A DNA stretch of 64,000 nucleotides from JBDTMT01 sp033764095 (lineage in GTDB: Bacteria > Desulfobacterota > Binatia > HRBIN30 > CADEER01). The stretch is taken from the NCBI GenBank assembly GCA_033764095.1, contig JANRJF010000254.1:12836-76835 (forward strand), read 5' to 3'. Below are positions 35,515-44,671 of this stretch, piece by piece (positions within the stretch are counted from its first letter, which is position 1; every line of letters begins with the position of its first letter). The translations under genes and the position numbers were made by a program. Under the pieces are notes generated by a model that saw only the letters and a list, made by a program, of their open reading frames with translations, was not told the DNA's origin and did no database searches.

Positions 35515-37122
35515 CTACTCGGCTGGGTCGCTGTCGCCGACCATCTCGGCGGCGGCGGCGCGCAGGCGCTGGCGGTCGACCTTGCCGCTGCCCAGCGTCG
35601 GCAACTCGGCCTCGGCGACGAAGAAGACGTGGCGCGGCACCTTGTAGGTGGCCAGGCTGGCGCGACAGTGTGCCTGCAGGTCGCTGGCCGAGCAGGTCGG
35701 ATCGCGCCGCACGATGAACGCGCCGACATTCTCGCCGCGCGTCGGGTGCGGCACCGGCACGACGTGCGCGACCTTCACCGCCGGGTGTCGCAGCAGCGTC
35801 GCCTCGACCTCGGCGGCGGCGACGTTGACGCCGGCGGTCTTGATCACGTCCTTCAGCCGCCCGACGAAGTGCAGCCAGCCGCGCGCGTCGAGCCGGCCGC
35901 AGTCGCCGGTGTGGAAGTAGCCCTCGGCGTCGAAACAGTCGCGCGCCTCGCACCGGTAGTAGGTGCGCATCAGGCTGGCGCCGCGCACGGCGATCTCGCC
36001 CTCGCTGCCGACCGGCAGTGGCTGGTTGGTGTCGGGGTCGACGATGCGCAGATCGAGGCCCGGCATCGGGCGGCCGTGCGCGCCGGCGCGGTCGGCGGCG
36101 GCGTCGTCCCAGCGTGCGCAGGCCGCCATCGGCCCGGTTTCGGTCATGCCCCACGCGCCGACCGCCTGGTGGTCGGGCTGGAACAGCGCCGCGGCCCACT
36201 TGGTATTGGCGCCCGGCCCCTTGCGCAGCTGCAGACGCTGGCGGTCGAAGTGCGGGTGACGCAGCAGCGCCTCGGCCTGGTGCGGCCAGGCGAACAGCGT
36301 CGTGGCGCGATGGCGCTCGAGCAGGGCGAGCGTCTCCTCGGCGTCGAACACCTCCTGCAGCAGCACGCTGGCACCGCGCGTCAGCGTCGCCAGCGTCACG
36401 CCGACCAGCCCGCCGTTGAAGAACAGCGGCAGGTAGCCGTACGTCACGTCGTCGGCGTCGAGGCCGAGCCGCTCGGCGACGTTGTCGGCGCCGGCCAGCA
36501 TGCTGGCGTGCGTGTGCACGACGCCCTTCGGGGCAGCCGTGCTGCCCGAGGTGAAGAAGATCGCCGCGTCGTCGGTCGGCGCCACCGCGTCGAGTGCCGC
36601 GACGCTCCACGGCGTCGAGCCCGGCTCGCCGCGGGCCAGGAAGTCCTCCCAGGCCAGCACCGCGCGCGGCAGGTCGTCGCCGTCGCAGATGACGCGCCGC
36701 AGGGCGGGCAGCGCCGCGCTGCGTAGCGCAGCGCCCGCCTGGTGCGTCAGCTCGGGGCACAGCTCGACCAGCATCGTCAGGTAGTGGTTGCGCAGGAAGC
36801 GGCCGACGGTGATCAGCACGGTGACGTCGGCGTGCAGCAACGCATGATGCAGTTCGGGTCCGCGATAGAGCGTGTTGAGCGGCACGACGATCGCGCCCAG
36901 CCGCCAGGCGCCGAAGGCGCAGCGCAACCAGTCGGGGCGGTTGGGCATCAGGATGCCGACACGCGTGCCCTTGCCGACGCCGAGGGCGGCGAGCGCCGCG
37001 GCGACGCGGCGCGCGTCGGCGGCGAGGTCGGCAAAGGACAGCAGGCTGTCGCCGCTGCGCAGCGCTGGACGACTGCCGTGTGTCGCGGCGAGGGCTTTCA
37101 GCCGGTGGCCGATGGTCGGCAT
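35515..37122 (-). CDS. Acyl-CoA synthetase / AMP-dependent ligase
   Basis: A 535-residue adenylate-forming enzyme. The phosphate loop is TSGSTAAPKGVVHTH, then GMTETGP, then YFHTGDCGRLD. The hinge GRLKDVIKTAGVNV and the catalytic lysine in LGSGKVDR complete the ANL pattern. It activates a carboxylic acid to its acyl-CoA. Substrate specificity is not readable, though medium-chain or aromatic acids are usual for this subgroup. The start is ATG 37122; the longer frame crosses the promoter region of the divergent glycosyltransferase. It probably feeds the adjacent SDR/MaoC enzymes, although it is transcribed towards them. Confidence 0.87.
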   Translation of the reverse strand: MPTIGHRLKALAATHGSRPALRSGDSLLSFADLAADARRVAAALAALGVGKGTRVGILMPNRPDWLRCAFGAWRLGAIVVPLNTLYRGPELHHALLHADVTVLITVGRFLRNHYLTMLVELCPELTHQAGAALRSAALPALRRVICDGDDLPRAVLAWEDFLARGEPGSTPWSVAALDAVAPTDDAAIFFTSGSTAAPKGVVHTHASMLAGADNVAERLGLDADDVTYGYLPLFFNGGLVGVTLATLTRGASVLLQEVFDAEETLALLERHRATTLFAWPHQAEALLRHPHFDRQRLQLRKGPGANTKWAAALFQPDHQAVGAWGMTETGPMAACARWDDAAADRAGAHGRPMPGLDLRIVDPDTNQPLPVGSEGEIAVRGASLMRTYYRCEARDCFDAEGYFHTGDCGRLDARGWLHFVGRLKDVIKTAGVNVAAAEVEATLLRHPAVKVAHVVPVPHPTRGENVGAFIVRRDPTCSASDLQAHCRASLATYKVPRHVFFVAEAELPTLGSGKVDRQRLRAAAAEMVGDSDPAE

Positions 37123-37211
37123 CTGCGCTCCGGTTATCGCCGGGCCAGCGGGAAGGCAACGCGTTGGCCGCCGCCCGGCCACCTCGCTAGAAGCGGCACG
37201 GAGGCAGCGTC

Positions 37212-39494
37212 GTGTCGGAAGCATCCCCCGCGCCGGGCGGCGCACCCAGACCGCGCGTCGGCGCGGTCGCGCTGCTGGCGCTGGCCCTGGCCTGTGGCGC
37301 GGTCGGCCAGTGGCACTTCGAGAGTGCGCAACCGTGGCGCGTGCAGCAGTGGGAGCGCTTCGTCGCGCAGCGCACGGCGGGGGTGATCTGGTATGGCGCG
37401 ATGGCGATCGCCGCCGCGCTGTTCGTCTGGCGGGCGCGCGACTGGCCGCCGCCGGTGGCCGGCCGCCGTCTGCGCTGGGCGGCGGGGACCGCGCTGCTGC
37501 TGCTCGTCGTCGCCGCCGGCTGGCTGCGTTTCCATCGCCTGCACGAGCTGCCCCCGGGGCTCTGGGTGGACGAGGCGCTGAACGGCGTCCAGGCGGTACA
37601 GATCGCCGCCAGCGGTCGGCCGCTGGCGGCGTTGCCGCCCGAGGACCTGCGCACCGGGTTGGGGGCCGGCTTCGTCGACCTCGCCGGCCTCGCCTTCGCG
37701 CTGTTCGACTTCGATGACGGTCCCTGGGGCGTTCGCGCCGTCGCGGCGGTGATCGGCATCGCCGCGGTCGCCGCCGCCAGCGCGCTCGCCTGGGTGTGGT
37801 TCGGGCCGCTGGCCGCGCTCGCTGCCGGCGGATGGCTGACGATCTCGCAGTGGCACCTCAACTACTCGCGTTGGGGCGAGATGCCGCTGATGTCATCGCT
37901 GGTCGAGACGCTGATCGCGCTCGGCGTCACCGTCGCCCTGCGGGCGCGCGGCCGGCGCGCCTGGGCGGCATGGCTGTTCGCCGGCGTCATGACCGGTCTC
38001 GGCGTCTACACCTACCAGACCTTCCGACTCTTCATCGTCCTCGCCGGCGGCGCCGCCGGGTTGTGTGCATGGCGCCGGCGCGCCGTGTTGGTGCCGCATC
38101 GGCGGCCGCTGTTGGCGGCCCTGCTGCTGGCGGCGGTGGTGACACTGCCGATGCTGCGCTACGCGCTCAGCGCGCCGGAGCAGTTCGGCGAGCGCGCCAT
38201 GGGCACGCTGATCCTCGGGCGCGAGGACTGGCGCGCGCAGCTCGCCGATTCACTGCCGCGCTCATTGCTCGCCTTCCAACTGGTCGGCGACGACAATCCG
38301 CGCCACAACCTGCCTTTCGCACCGTTGCTGACGCCGATCCCGGCGGTGCTGGCGGGGCTCGGCTTGGCGCTCTGCCTGGCGCGCGCGCGGCATCCGCCGT
38401 GCGGCGCGACCGCGCTCTGGTTCGCCATCGCGCTGGTGCCTGCCGTCATCACGCTGGAGGCGCCGCATGCCTCGCGCCTGCTCGACGCGATCGTGCCGCT
38501 GGCCCTGATGATCGGCGTCGCCGTGCAGGCGCTGATCGCCGCGCTGCAGGTCCTGTTGCCGGCCCGCCTGGCGGCGCCCGCCGCGTTCGCCGCGGCCGGC
38601 CTGGCCGCGGCGCTGACCGCGCGCGCCGAATGGCACCAGTATTTTGTCGCGCGCGAAGCCCTGCCGGCGTTCACCGACGCGTTCTTTCCCTACGAGTCGG
38701 CGCCGGGCCGCTATCTCGCGCGCCATGCGCCGGACGCGACCGTGTACCTCGACCCGGTCACCTACTGGCAGCCGGCGACCTTCTTCGTCGCACATCGCTA
38801 TCTCGAGACGCGGCCCAACGACGTGCGTGAGCTGTTCCTGGCGCACGACTTCCCGCCGCGCGCGCCGCTGACCCGCGACGCGCTCTATCTGCTGCCGCGG
38901 CCCTACGCGACGTTCGCCGCGGTGCTCGAGTCGCTGTCGCCCGACACCGCCTGCGAGACCGTCCGCGATCGCTTCGCGCGCGTCGACATGATCGCCTGTC
39001 GCGTGCCGCGCGACGCGATGAACGACGCCATCGCGCGCGGGTGGCGTCCGCCCTACGGCCTGCGCGGGCGCTTCTACCGCGGCGGCGAGAACGGCGCGCT
39101 GCTCGCCGAGACGCCGTTGCCCTATGCGCTGGCCGAGTATTCGCTCGATCGACCGCCGGTCGGTCACTTCGATCTCGCCGTGTGGGAGGGCACCATCGAC
39201 CTGCCGGTCGACGGCGAGTACTTCTTCCGCCTCAACCCCGACACGACGACGCTGGAGATCGACGGCCAGCGCATCCTGTCGCACCACGGCGACGCCGCGT
39301 TCGGCGGCGCCAACGAGGGCCGCGCCCGGCTGCGCGCCGGGCGCCGGCCGATCCGCATCACGCTGGCGCCGGGAACCGGCGGTCCGAACTTTCTCTGGTT
39401 CTACTGGCAGCCGCCCGGCGGCGAGGGCGATTGGGTGCCTGCCACCGTGTTGCGGCCGGCGGCGGACCGGTCGGCAGCCTCGCCTCCGTCTTGA
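37212..39494 (+). CDS. GT-C family glycosyltransferase fused to a C-terminal PA14 domain
   Basis: A 760-residue membrane protein. About a dozen transmembrane segments span residues 15-480, with the GT-C acidic motif in LPPGLWVDEALNG (Asp-Glu, about residue 120), as in ArnT/PMT-type enzymes that use polyprenyl-phosphate sugars. A soluble stretch (about 480-610) leads into a PA14-like beta-sandwich (about 615-735: GLRGRFYRGG, then GTIDLPVDGEYFFRLNPD, then LEIDGQRIL). PA14 domains bind carbohydrates. The fusion could hold the glycan acceptor at the periplasmic face. It starts at GTG 37212. A Gly-rich tail ends the protein. Confidence 0.83.
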   Translation: MSEASPAPGGAPRPRVGAVALLALALACGAVGQWHFESAQPWRVQQWERFVAQRTAGVIWYGAMAIAAALFVWRARDWPPPVAGRRLRWAAGTALLLLVVAAGWLRFHRLHELPPGLWVDEALNGVQAVQIAASGRPLAALPPEDLRTGLGAGFVDLAGLAFALFDFDDGPWGVRAVAAVIGIAAVAAASALAWVWFGPLAALAAGGWLTISQWHLNYSRWGEMPLMSSLVETLIALGVTVALRARGRRAWAAWLFAGVMTGLGVYTYQTFRLFIVLAGGAAGLCAWRRRAVLVPHRRPLLAALLLAAVVTLPMLRYALSAPEQFGERAMGTLILGREDWRAQLADSLPRSLLAFQLVGDDNPRHNLPFAPLLTPIPAVLAGLGLALCLARARHPPCGATALWFAIALVPAVITLEAPHASRLLDAIVPLALMIGVAVQALIAALQVLLPARLAAPAAFAAAGLAAALTARAEWHQYFVAREALPAFTDAFFPYESAPGRYLARHAPDATVYLDPVTYWQPATFFVAHRYLETRPNDVRELFLAHDFPPRAPLTRDALYLLPRPYATFAAVLESLSPDTACETVRDRFARVDMIACRVPRDAMNDAIARGWRPPYGLRGRFYRGGENGALLAETPLPYALAEYSLDRPPVGHFDLAVWEGTIDLPVDGEYFFRLNPDTTTLEIDGQRILSHHGDAAFGGANEGRARLRAGRRPIRITLAPGTGGPNFLWFYWQPPGGEGDWVPATVLRPAADRSAASPPS

Positions 39495-39525
39495 AGGGGT
39501 GCACCGACGCCGCTAGCGTGTCGTC

Positions 39526-40761
39526 ATGGTCTGGTTGGCTCGCACGCGCGCTGCGGCGGTGCGCGTGTTCTTTCTCGCCTTCTTTCGTTTGCTGATCGCC
39601 GCTGCCAGCGCGGCGCAGTGGGCGGTGCTGGCGTGGGTCGCGGTGGTCGGGCTCGGCGCCGCCATCGGCTGGCCGCTCCACCTGCTCGGCATCGCCGCCT
39701 TCTATGCGATCAATCGCATGCTGACGCGTCCCGGCCGGCGGCCGAGCGGGGCGGGGATGCGGCTCTACACCGCGACCGCCTTCGTCTCCCTGTTCTGCGC
39801 GCTGTTCCTGCTCGTCACCTGGGTTGCGTTCGGAATCGCCGACGGCGTCCTCGGGGTCCTCGCCGCGCAGGCGGTCGGGTCGGCCGGGCAGGGGGCGGTC
39901 GCGGCCGGGACGGGCGGCGCCTTTCGCTGGGTGGCGTCGTCCGGCATGGCGGCGATCGGCTTGGTGATGGGCTACGGGTACCTCTTCGGGCAGCACGAAT
40001 TGCGCGTCACGCGCACCGAAGTGCCGGTCAGCGGGTTGGCCCGGCCGCTGCGCGTCGCCCAGATCAGCGACATCCATGTCGGCCAGAACCTCAGCCACGC
40101 GCAATTGACCACGTTCGTCGCGGCGGTGAACGCGACCTTGCCCGACCTGATCTGCATCACCGGCGACATCGCCGACTCGCCGCTCGCCGATCTCGACGGG
40201 TTCTTCCCGCTGCTGGCGCGGCTCGAGGCGCGGCACGGCGTGCTCGCCATCCTGGGCAACCACGACCACGCCGCCGGCGCCGACCGCGTCGCCGCGGCGC
40301 TGCGACGCTGGACGCCGTTCACGGTGCTGCGCGACGACGCGGTGACCCTCGCCATCGAGGATGCGCGTTTGCACGTCATCGGCCTCGACGACCGCGGGCG
40401 CGACTGGGCGCGCGGCCTGCGCGCCGACGTCCACCTCGAACGCCTGCTGGCGGCGGCCCCGGACGACGTGCCGCGGCTCTTGCTGTCGCATCGCCCCGAC
40501 ATCTTCCCGCAGGCGGCGAGCGGCGACGTGGTGCTGACGCTTGCCGGGCACACGCACGGCGGCCAGCTCGCCGTGCCCTGGTTTGGCGGGCGGCGGCGCA
40601 ATCTCGCCGAGTTCATCACCCGTTTCGATCGCGGCCTCTACCGTGACGGCGCCGCGCACCTCTACGTCAACGCCGGCCTCGGCGTCACCGGCCAGCGTAT
40701 CCGCCTGTGGACGCCGCGCGAGATCAGCCTGTTCGAGCTGGCGCCGGCATCCAGCGCCTGA
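39526..40761 (+). CDS. Membrane-anchored metallophosphoesterase
   Basis: A 411-residue protein with about four membrane segments in the first 155 residues and a calcineurin-like phosphoesterase domain (about 165-400). The metal-binding motifs are complete: SDIHVG, GDIADS, GNHDH, LSHRPD and GHTHGGQ. It resembles YkuE/YaeI-type phosphodiesterases, which act on UDP-sugar lipids or similar phosphoesters at the membrane. ATG 39526 lies 31 nt after the glycosyltransferase stop. Its 3' end overlaps the convergent DprA-like gene by 38 nt. Confidence 0.88.
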   Translation: MVWLARTRAAAVRVFFLAFFRLLIAAASAAQWAVLAWVAVVGLGAAIGWPLHLLGIAAFYAINRMLTRPGRRPSGAGMRLYTATAFVSLFCALFLLVTWVAFGIADGVLGVLAAQAVGSAGQGAVAAGTGGAFRWVASSGMAAIGLVMGYGYLFGQHELRVTRTEVPVSGLARPLRVAQISDIHVGQNLSHAQLTTFVAAVNATLPDLICITGDIADSPLADLDGFFPLLARLEARHGVLAILGNHDHAAGADRVAAALRRWTPFTVLRDDAVTLAIEDARLHVIGLDDRGRDWARGLRADVHLERLLAAAPDDVPRLLLSHRPDIFPQAASGDVVLTLAGHTHGGQLAVPWFGGRRRNLAEFITRFDRGLYRDGAAHLYVNAGLGVTGQRIRLWTPREISLFELAPASSA

Positions 40762-41641
40762 GGCCGGCGTCGAGCTGGTCGGCGTCGAGGCGGTCGGCGC
40801 CGGCCCTGCACAGCGCCGCGCTCGCGTCCTCCCAGACCAGCACCCGCTGCCCGCGCCCGAGGGCGGCGCGGGCACAGCGCTCGACCTCGCCGCCGGGCCG
40901 GGCGCTGATCACCACCACCAGGTCGCCGAGCGCTGCCAGCAACGCGTCGCGGCGCCGTCCGGAGCGCGGAACGGCGTGATCATCGGGTCGGAACGGCGAC
41001 AGCACCAGCGTGTGGAACGGGTCGAAGCGGCCGTGCTGCGGGCCCAGTCCGAACGGATCGCGCTGCAGGTCGCCACCAAAGGCGGCGAGCAGGCCGCGGT
41101 CGAGGACCACCAACCGCCCGCCATTGAGCGCGCGGGCGGTGGCCGCGGCGATGCGATGCGGCGTCTTCATGCCGCCGACCACCACCGCCAGACCATCGGC
41201 GGCGGCGGCGCGGGTGACGCGCAAGGTGGCGGTGACGCTGGCGTCGCTGACCAGGCGCGAGTGGAGCAGCGCGACGCTGGGCCGTCGGGCGAGGGCGGCA
41301 TTGCCGTACATGGTGGCGATCGGCGGCGGCTCGGCGCGCTGTCGCCAGCCGTCCGGATACGCCGCGTCGTCCGGCTGGCAGAGGGAGACGCCGGCCTCGG
41401 CCAGGCGCTGCGCCAGCGCAGCGCACCGCGCGCGGTGTCGGGAATGATCCTCGCCGAGGCGGCGCAACGCCGCCGCCGGCAGTCGCAAGCGCGCGGGCAG
41501 CGCCGTCTCCAGTCGGCCGTACAGCTGCGCCAGCGGCGTCTGGGTGCGGCGGGCGTACTCCTGCAGCGCGCGCAGGCGCTGTTCGCCGACCCGCGGCAGC
41601 TCGGCGAGGGAGAGCAGGGCGAACGTCGACTCGTCGTGCAT
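40724..41641 (-). CDS. Divergent DprA/Smf-like Rossmann-fold protein
   Basis: A 305-residue protein. Its N-terminal helical part (LLSLAELPRVGEQRLRAL) and central Rossmann segment follow the DprA pattern: SVALLHSRLVSDASVTATLRVT, GLAVVVGGMKTPHRIAAA, GGRLVVLDRGL, LSPFRPD, RRRDALLAALGDLVVVI. The usual VGSR, SGLA-GID-AH and PRRN-RNR motifs are altered, so DNA binding may differ. DprA loads RecA on incoming single strands. This one is probably a paralog with another role, such as sensing nucleotides or DNA ends as in SLOG-domain proteins (inference). ATG 41641 is preferred over TTG 41662, which lies in the promoter. Confidence 0.65.
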   Translation of the reverse strand: MHDESTFALLSLAELPRVGEQRLRALQEYARRTQTPLAQLYGRLETALPARLRLPAAALRRLGEDHSRHRARCAALAQRLAEAGVSLCQPDDAAYPDGWRQRAEPPPIATMYGNAALARRPSVALLHSRLVSDASVTATLRVTRAAAADGLAVVVGGMKTPHRIAAATARALNGGRLVVLDRGLLAAFGGDLQRDPFGLGPQHGRFDPFHTLVLSPFRPDDHAVPRSGRRRDALLAALGDLVVVISARPGGEVERCARAALGRGQRVLVWEDASAALCRAGADRLDADQLDAGLRRWMPAPARTG

Positions 41642-41651
41642 CGGCGAGTCG

Positions 41652-41680
41652 CTGTTAGACAATCGCGTCTAAAATGACAA
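41652..41680 (-). promoter_or_regulatory. Promoter with operator-like dyad ahead of the DprA-like gene
   Basis: On the minus strand TTGTCA and TAACAG are 17 nt apart. The dyad TTAGAC-N6-GTCTAA (41655-41672) spans the spacer and the -10, as expected for a repressor site. The -10 ends 10 nt before ATG 41641, so the mRNA may be leaderless. Confidence 0.5.
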
Positions 41681-41707
41681 CCGCATGCGGCCCGCGCACC
41701 GGAGGGG

Positions 41708-41896
41708 TCAGCGGCGCAGGTGGCGGTACTGGTCGGACTTTTCGCGACGCAGCGCGGAGAGACGGTTGTCGGCGTCACGTTGGATGCGCGACTTGCGATG
41801 CAGGAGGGCGTAGAGCACCAAGGCGCCGACGGCGACCCCCACCCCGACCATCGGGTGGGTGGACACTAAATCGACGAACGGCTTGAGTTGGTCCAT
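41708..41896 (-). CDS. Small single-span membrane protein
   Basis: A 62-residue protein from ATG 41896, with AGGGGA a few bases upstream. It has one membrane segment (about residues 17-33) and then a strongly charged Arg/Asp/Glu-rich cytoplasmic tail predicted to be helical (KSRIQRDADNRLSALRREK). I do not recognise a family. It is divergent from the Thr/Pro-rich gene at 42098 and lies 11 bp upstream of nothing obvious except the DprA promoter. It may be a membrane-bound small regulator or scaffold (inference). Confidence 0.55.
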   Translation of the reverse strand: MDQLKPFVDLVSTHPMVGVGVAVGALVLYALLHRKSRIQRDADNRLSALRREKSDQYRHLRR

Positions 41897-42097
41897 GCGC
41901 GTCCCCTGCGAAGGCAGAGGCTAGCGCCGTGTTCCGCGTGCTCAACCGGGAAATTCCGAAATCGACCAGTCTGCAGCAAAGCGTCGCATCGCTGCATCGC
42001 TTGCGTCCGAGATGGACGATATGCGGCCGCGCACGCGCCATTCTGTGCGTTGCAAAGCGAGCAAGGGTGTCGCATATCCTCGCAACACTTCATCTCC

Positions 42098-44671
42098 ATG
42101 GGGCGTGGTGACGCGACGGGCGCTGACCCGAGCAGGGGCACGGGCGACGCGGTGAGCGCCAGTCGATCTCGGCCTGTGTTGCTGCGCCGGCTGGCGCTGG
42201 CGGTCCTGGTGGCCGGTTTGTCGAGCTTCGCCTCCGGCCTCGCGTCCGCTCAGGAGGTGCGCGGCGACGCCAACTGTGACGGAGTGGTGAGCCAGGCCGA
42301 CCTGCCGGCGCTCAGCTCCGCCCTGTTCCTCGGTAGCGTCTGTGCGACCGCCGACGTCAACCAGGACGGGCGACTGTCGGCCGCCGACCTGGTGGCGCTG
42401 ATCCAAGTGCTGGCCGCGTCGCCCACGCCCAGCCCGAGCGCGACCGCCAGTGCCACGCCGAGCGGGGTGGCAACAGCGACCGCGACGCAGAGTCCCACGT
42501 CGCCTTTGCCGAGTGCCACCGCCAGCGCGACCGCGAGTGCCACCGGGGTCGCCACCGCGACCGCGACATCGCTGGCGACCGCGACGGCGACCGCGACGCG
42601 CACTGCCGAGGCGACGGCGACCTCGATGGCAGCAACGGCGACGGCGACCTCGGTGGCCGCAACGGCGACGGCGACCTCGGTGGCAACCACAACCGCCAGC
42701 GACACGCCGACGCCGCTAGCCACCGACACCGGCACGCTCGTCGCCAGCCCGACGCCGACCGCAACCGCCAGCGTGCCGACCGAAACGCCGCTCGAGGCGA
42801 CCGCCACCCCGGAGCGCAGTCCCACCGCCACATCCGATCCCAGTCCGACCGAGACCGGGACGCTGCACCCGACCGCTACCGCGACCTCGACGGCGAGTGC
42901 AACCGGATCGGCGACGCCGACCGAAGTGGTGGCGCCGACGAGCACGGCGACCGGCTCGCCGAGCGCGACCGCGCCGCCGCCGTCGATGACACACACCGCC
43001 TCACCGACCAACTCGGCGCTTCCGAGCGCCAGTCCGACCGAGACCGTCAGTCCGACGCGAACGCAGAGTGCGACCCGCACCGCGAGCGCGACGCGGACGC
43101 CGACCGAAACGCGCACGCCCACCGTCACCCGCACCGGCACACTGCCGGCGACCGACACTCCCACCGCGACCGGCTCCCCGACGCGTACGGAGACGCGCAC
43201 GGCGACGGTGACGCGTAGCGCGACGCCGGCGTCCACGCTGACGCCGACCAGGACCGCGACCGAAACGCGCACGCCGACCGAGCCGGCATCCCCGACCCGC
43301 ACGCACACGGTTCCGGCGAACGCTACCGAGACGCGCACCTCGACGCCGACCCGCACCGAGACCGTCACCCGAACCGAAACCGAGACGCGCACGCCGGTGC
43401 CGCCGACGGCGACGCGCACGCCGAGCTTCACCGGCACCGTCACCCGTACGGCCACCTCGGCCCCGTCGGCGAGCCCGACGCGCACTGAGACGGCCTTGCC
43501 GGCCAGCGTCACGGCGACCCCGACACTGACCCCATCGCGAACGGCGACTGCCAGCTTCACTGGTACGCAGACCCGCACCGAGACGCCGACGCGCACCCCG
43601 ACCGCGACGCGCACCGATACGCCGCTGCCGCCGCCTACCGCCACCGGCACGCCGCTGCCGTCAGAAACCGCGACCCGCACCGGGACGGCGACGCGCACCG
43701 ATTCGCCCAGCCGCACGCCGACTCGCACCGCGACGTTGACGCCCACCGGCACAGAGACGCGAACGCTGACGCCAACGCGCACCATCACGCCGACGCCGAG
43801 CGCGACCAACACGTTGACGCCGATCTTCTCCTTGACGCCGACGCTGACCCGCACGCTGACGCCGACCGGCACGCCGACGCGCACGCAGACCAACTCCCCG
43901 ACGCCGACCTTCAGCTTCACGTTCGTGCCGACGCGCACGTCGACGATCACACGGACGCCGACCATCACCCGCACCGCGACGCGAACCTCGACGATCACGC
44001 CCACGCCGACCGTCACCCGGACGCCGACACCGACTTCGGCCCTGGCCGGTCCGCGGGTCAGCTTCGCCGGCGCGATCTCACAGGATGGTTGTCAGTCGTG
44101 CTGCCAGTTTATTTGTCAGCTGACGCCAACCCCGACACCCATCATCGAGAATGGCCGCGAGGTCTTCGTCCGCGACGTCGGCCAGTTCCTCTTCGTCGTC
44201 GAAGGCCAGCGCGGACCCTCCAACCAGAACCCCGGTCTCAACGTGAACCCCGACGGAACCGATCGCGGCGACCTGCAGATCCTGGTCAGCCGCTCGACCG
44301 GCGCCATCGACGATCCGGCCGGATTCGGCAGCGCCGCCGTCTGCGACATGGGCCCGCCGCCGCTGCCATTCGGCGGCGTGCCGGGCGTCAACCCGCCGGT
44401 GTTCCTCCCCGGCGACGCGATCACCCATGCCATTCAAGACATGGAGTGTCGTTTCACCGCGATTCCACTCAGCGCGATCAGCGGTGCCTGCACGCGCAAG
44501 TCGAACGGCGACTTTGGATTCATCAGCAACCAGACGCGTACACAATACTGCTACCAGGTGCCGATGACCGGCGCCTTCCAGGTCGGCGACACGCTGGTGT
44601 CGGTGCAGTTGCGCGACGTCGGCGGCAACATCGGGCCGACCAAGGAATTCATCATCCGCGTCCTGCCCTGA
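42098..44671 (+). CDS. Secreted Thr/Pro-rich protein with dockerin-like module and shared C-terminal domain (first)
   Basis: An 857-residue protein in four parts. First comes a signal peptide; a GTG start at 42152 would give a cleaner one ending ASAQ. Residues about 55-105 form a dockerin type I-like pair of EF-hand loops (DANCDGVVSQAD and DVNQDGRLSAAD). Residues about 108-648 are an almost uninterrupted Thr/Pro/Ser/Ala linker (TPTRT-type repeats) with Arg and Glu at intervals. Residues about 650-857 are a Cys-containing domain with DLQILVSRS, AVCDMGPP, CRF, ACTR, QYC and GDTLVSVQLRDVGGN. That domain recurs in 50815-53046. It is probably surface-exposed and possibly O-glycosylated. It opens the paralog island. 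Confidence 0.8.
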   Translation: MGRGDATGADPSRGTGDAVSASRSRPVLLRRLALAVLVAGLSSFASGLASAQEVRGDANCDGVVSQADLPALSSALFLGSVCATADVNQDGRLSAADLVALIQVLAASPTPSPSATASATPSGVATATATQSPTSPLPSATASATASATGVATATATSLATATATATRTAEATATSMAATATATSVAATATATSVATTTASDTPTPLATDTGTLVASPTPTATASVPTETPLEATATPERSPTATSDPSPTETGTLHPTATATSTASATGSATPTEVVAPTSTATGSPSATAPPPSMTHTASPTNSALPSASPTETVSPTRTQSATRTASATRTPTETRTPTVTRTGTLPATDTPTATGSPTRTETRTATVTRSATPASTLTPTRTATETRTPTEPASPTRTHTVPANATETRTSTPTRTETVTRTETETRTPVPPTATRTPSFTGTVTRTATSAPSASPTRTETALPASVTATPTLTPSRTATASFTGTQTRTETPTRTPTATRTDTPLPPPTATGTPLPSETATRTGTATRTDSPSRTPTRTATLTPTGTETRTLTPTRTITPTPSATNTLTPIFSLTPTLTRTLTPTGTPTRTQTNSPTPTFSFTFVPTRTSTITRTPTITRTATRTSTITPTPTVTRTPTPTSALAGPRVSFAGAISQDGCQSCCQFICQLTPTPTPIIENGREVFVRDVGQFLFVVEGQRGPSNQNPGLNVNPDGTDRGDLQILVSRSTGAIDDPAGFGSAAVCDMGPPPLPFGGVPGVNPPVFLPGDAITHAIQDMECRFTAIPLSAISGACTRKSNGDFGFISNQTRTQYCYQVPMTGAFQVGDTLVSVQLRDVGGNIGPTKEFIIRVLP
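42420..44040 (+). repeat. Degenerate Thr/Pro codon repeat tract
   Basis: About 1.6 kb of short-period repeats built on CCGACGCGCACC-type units encodes the Thr/Pro linker of the gene above. Periods vary, so it is imperfect and not a satellite of fixed unit. It leaves spurious long open frames on the other strand. Confidence 0.85.

Noticed and set aside
42260..42420. Cellulosome interpretation of the dockerin-like module
   Set aside because: No cohesin, carbohydrate-binding module or glycoside hydrolase is present in the window. EF-hand pairs of this kind are common in unrelated secreted proteins.
42250..44016. 588-codon minus-strand frame rich in Val/Gly/Arg
   Set aside because: It is the complement of the Thr/Pro codon repeat tract (ACC/ACG/CCG read backwards). 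It has no start signal, no domain and is less plausible than the plus-strand protein with signal peptide and two folded ends.
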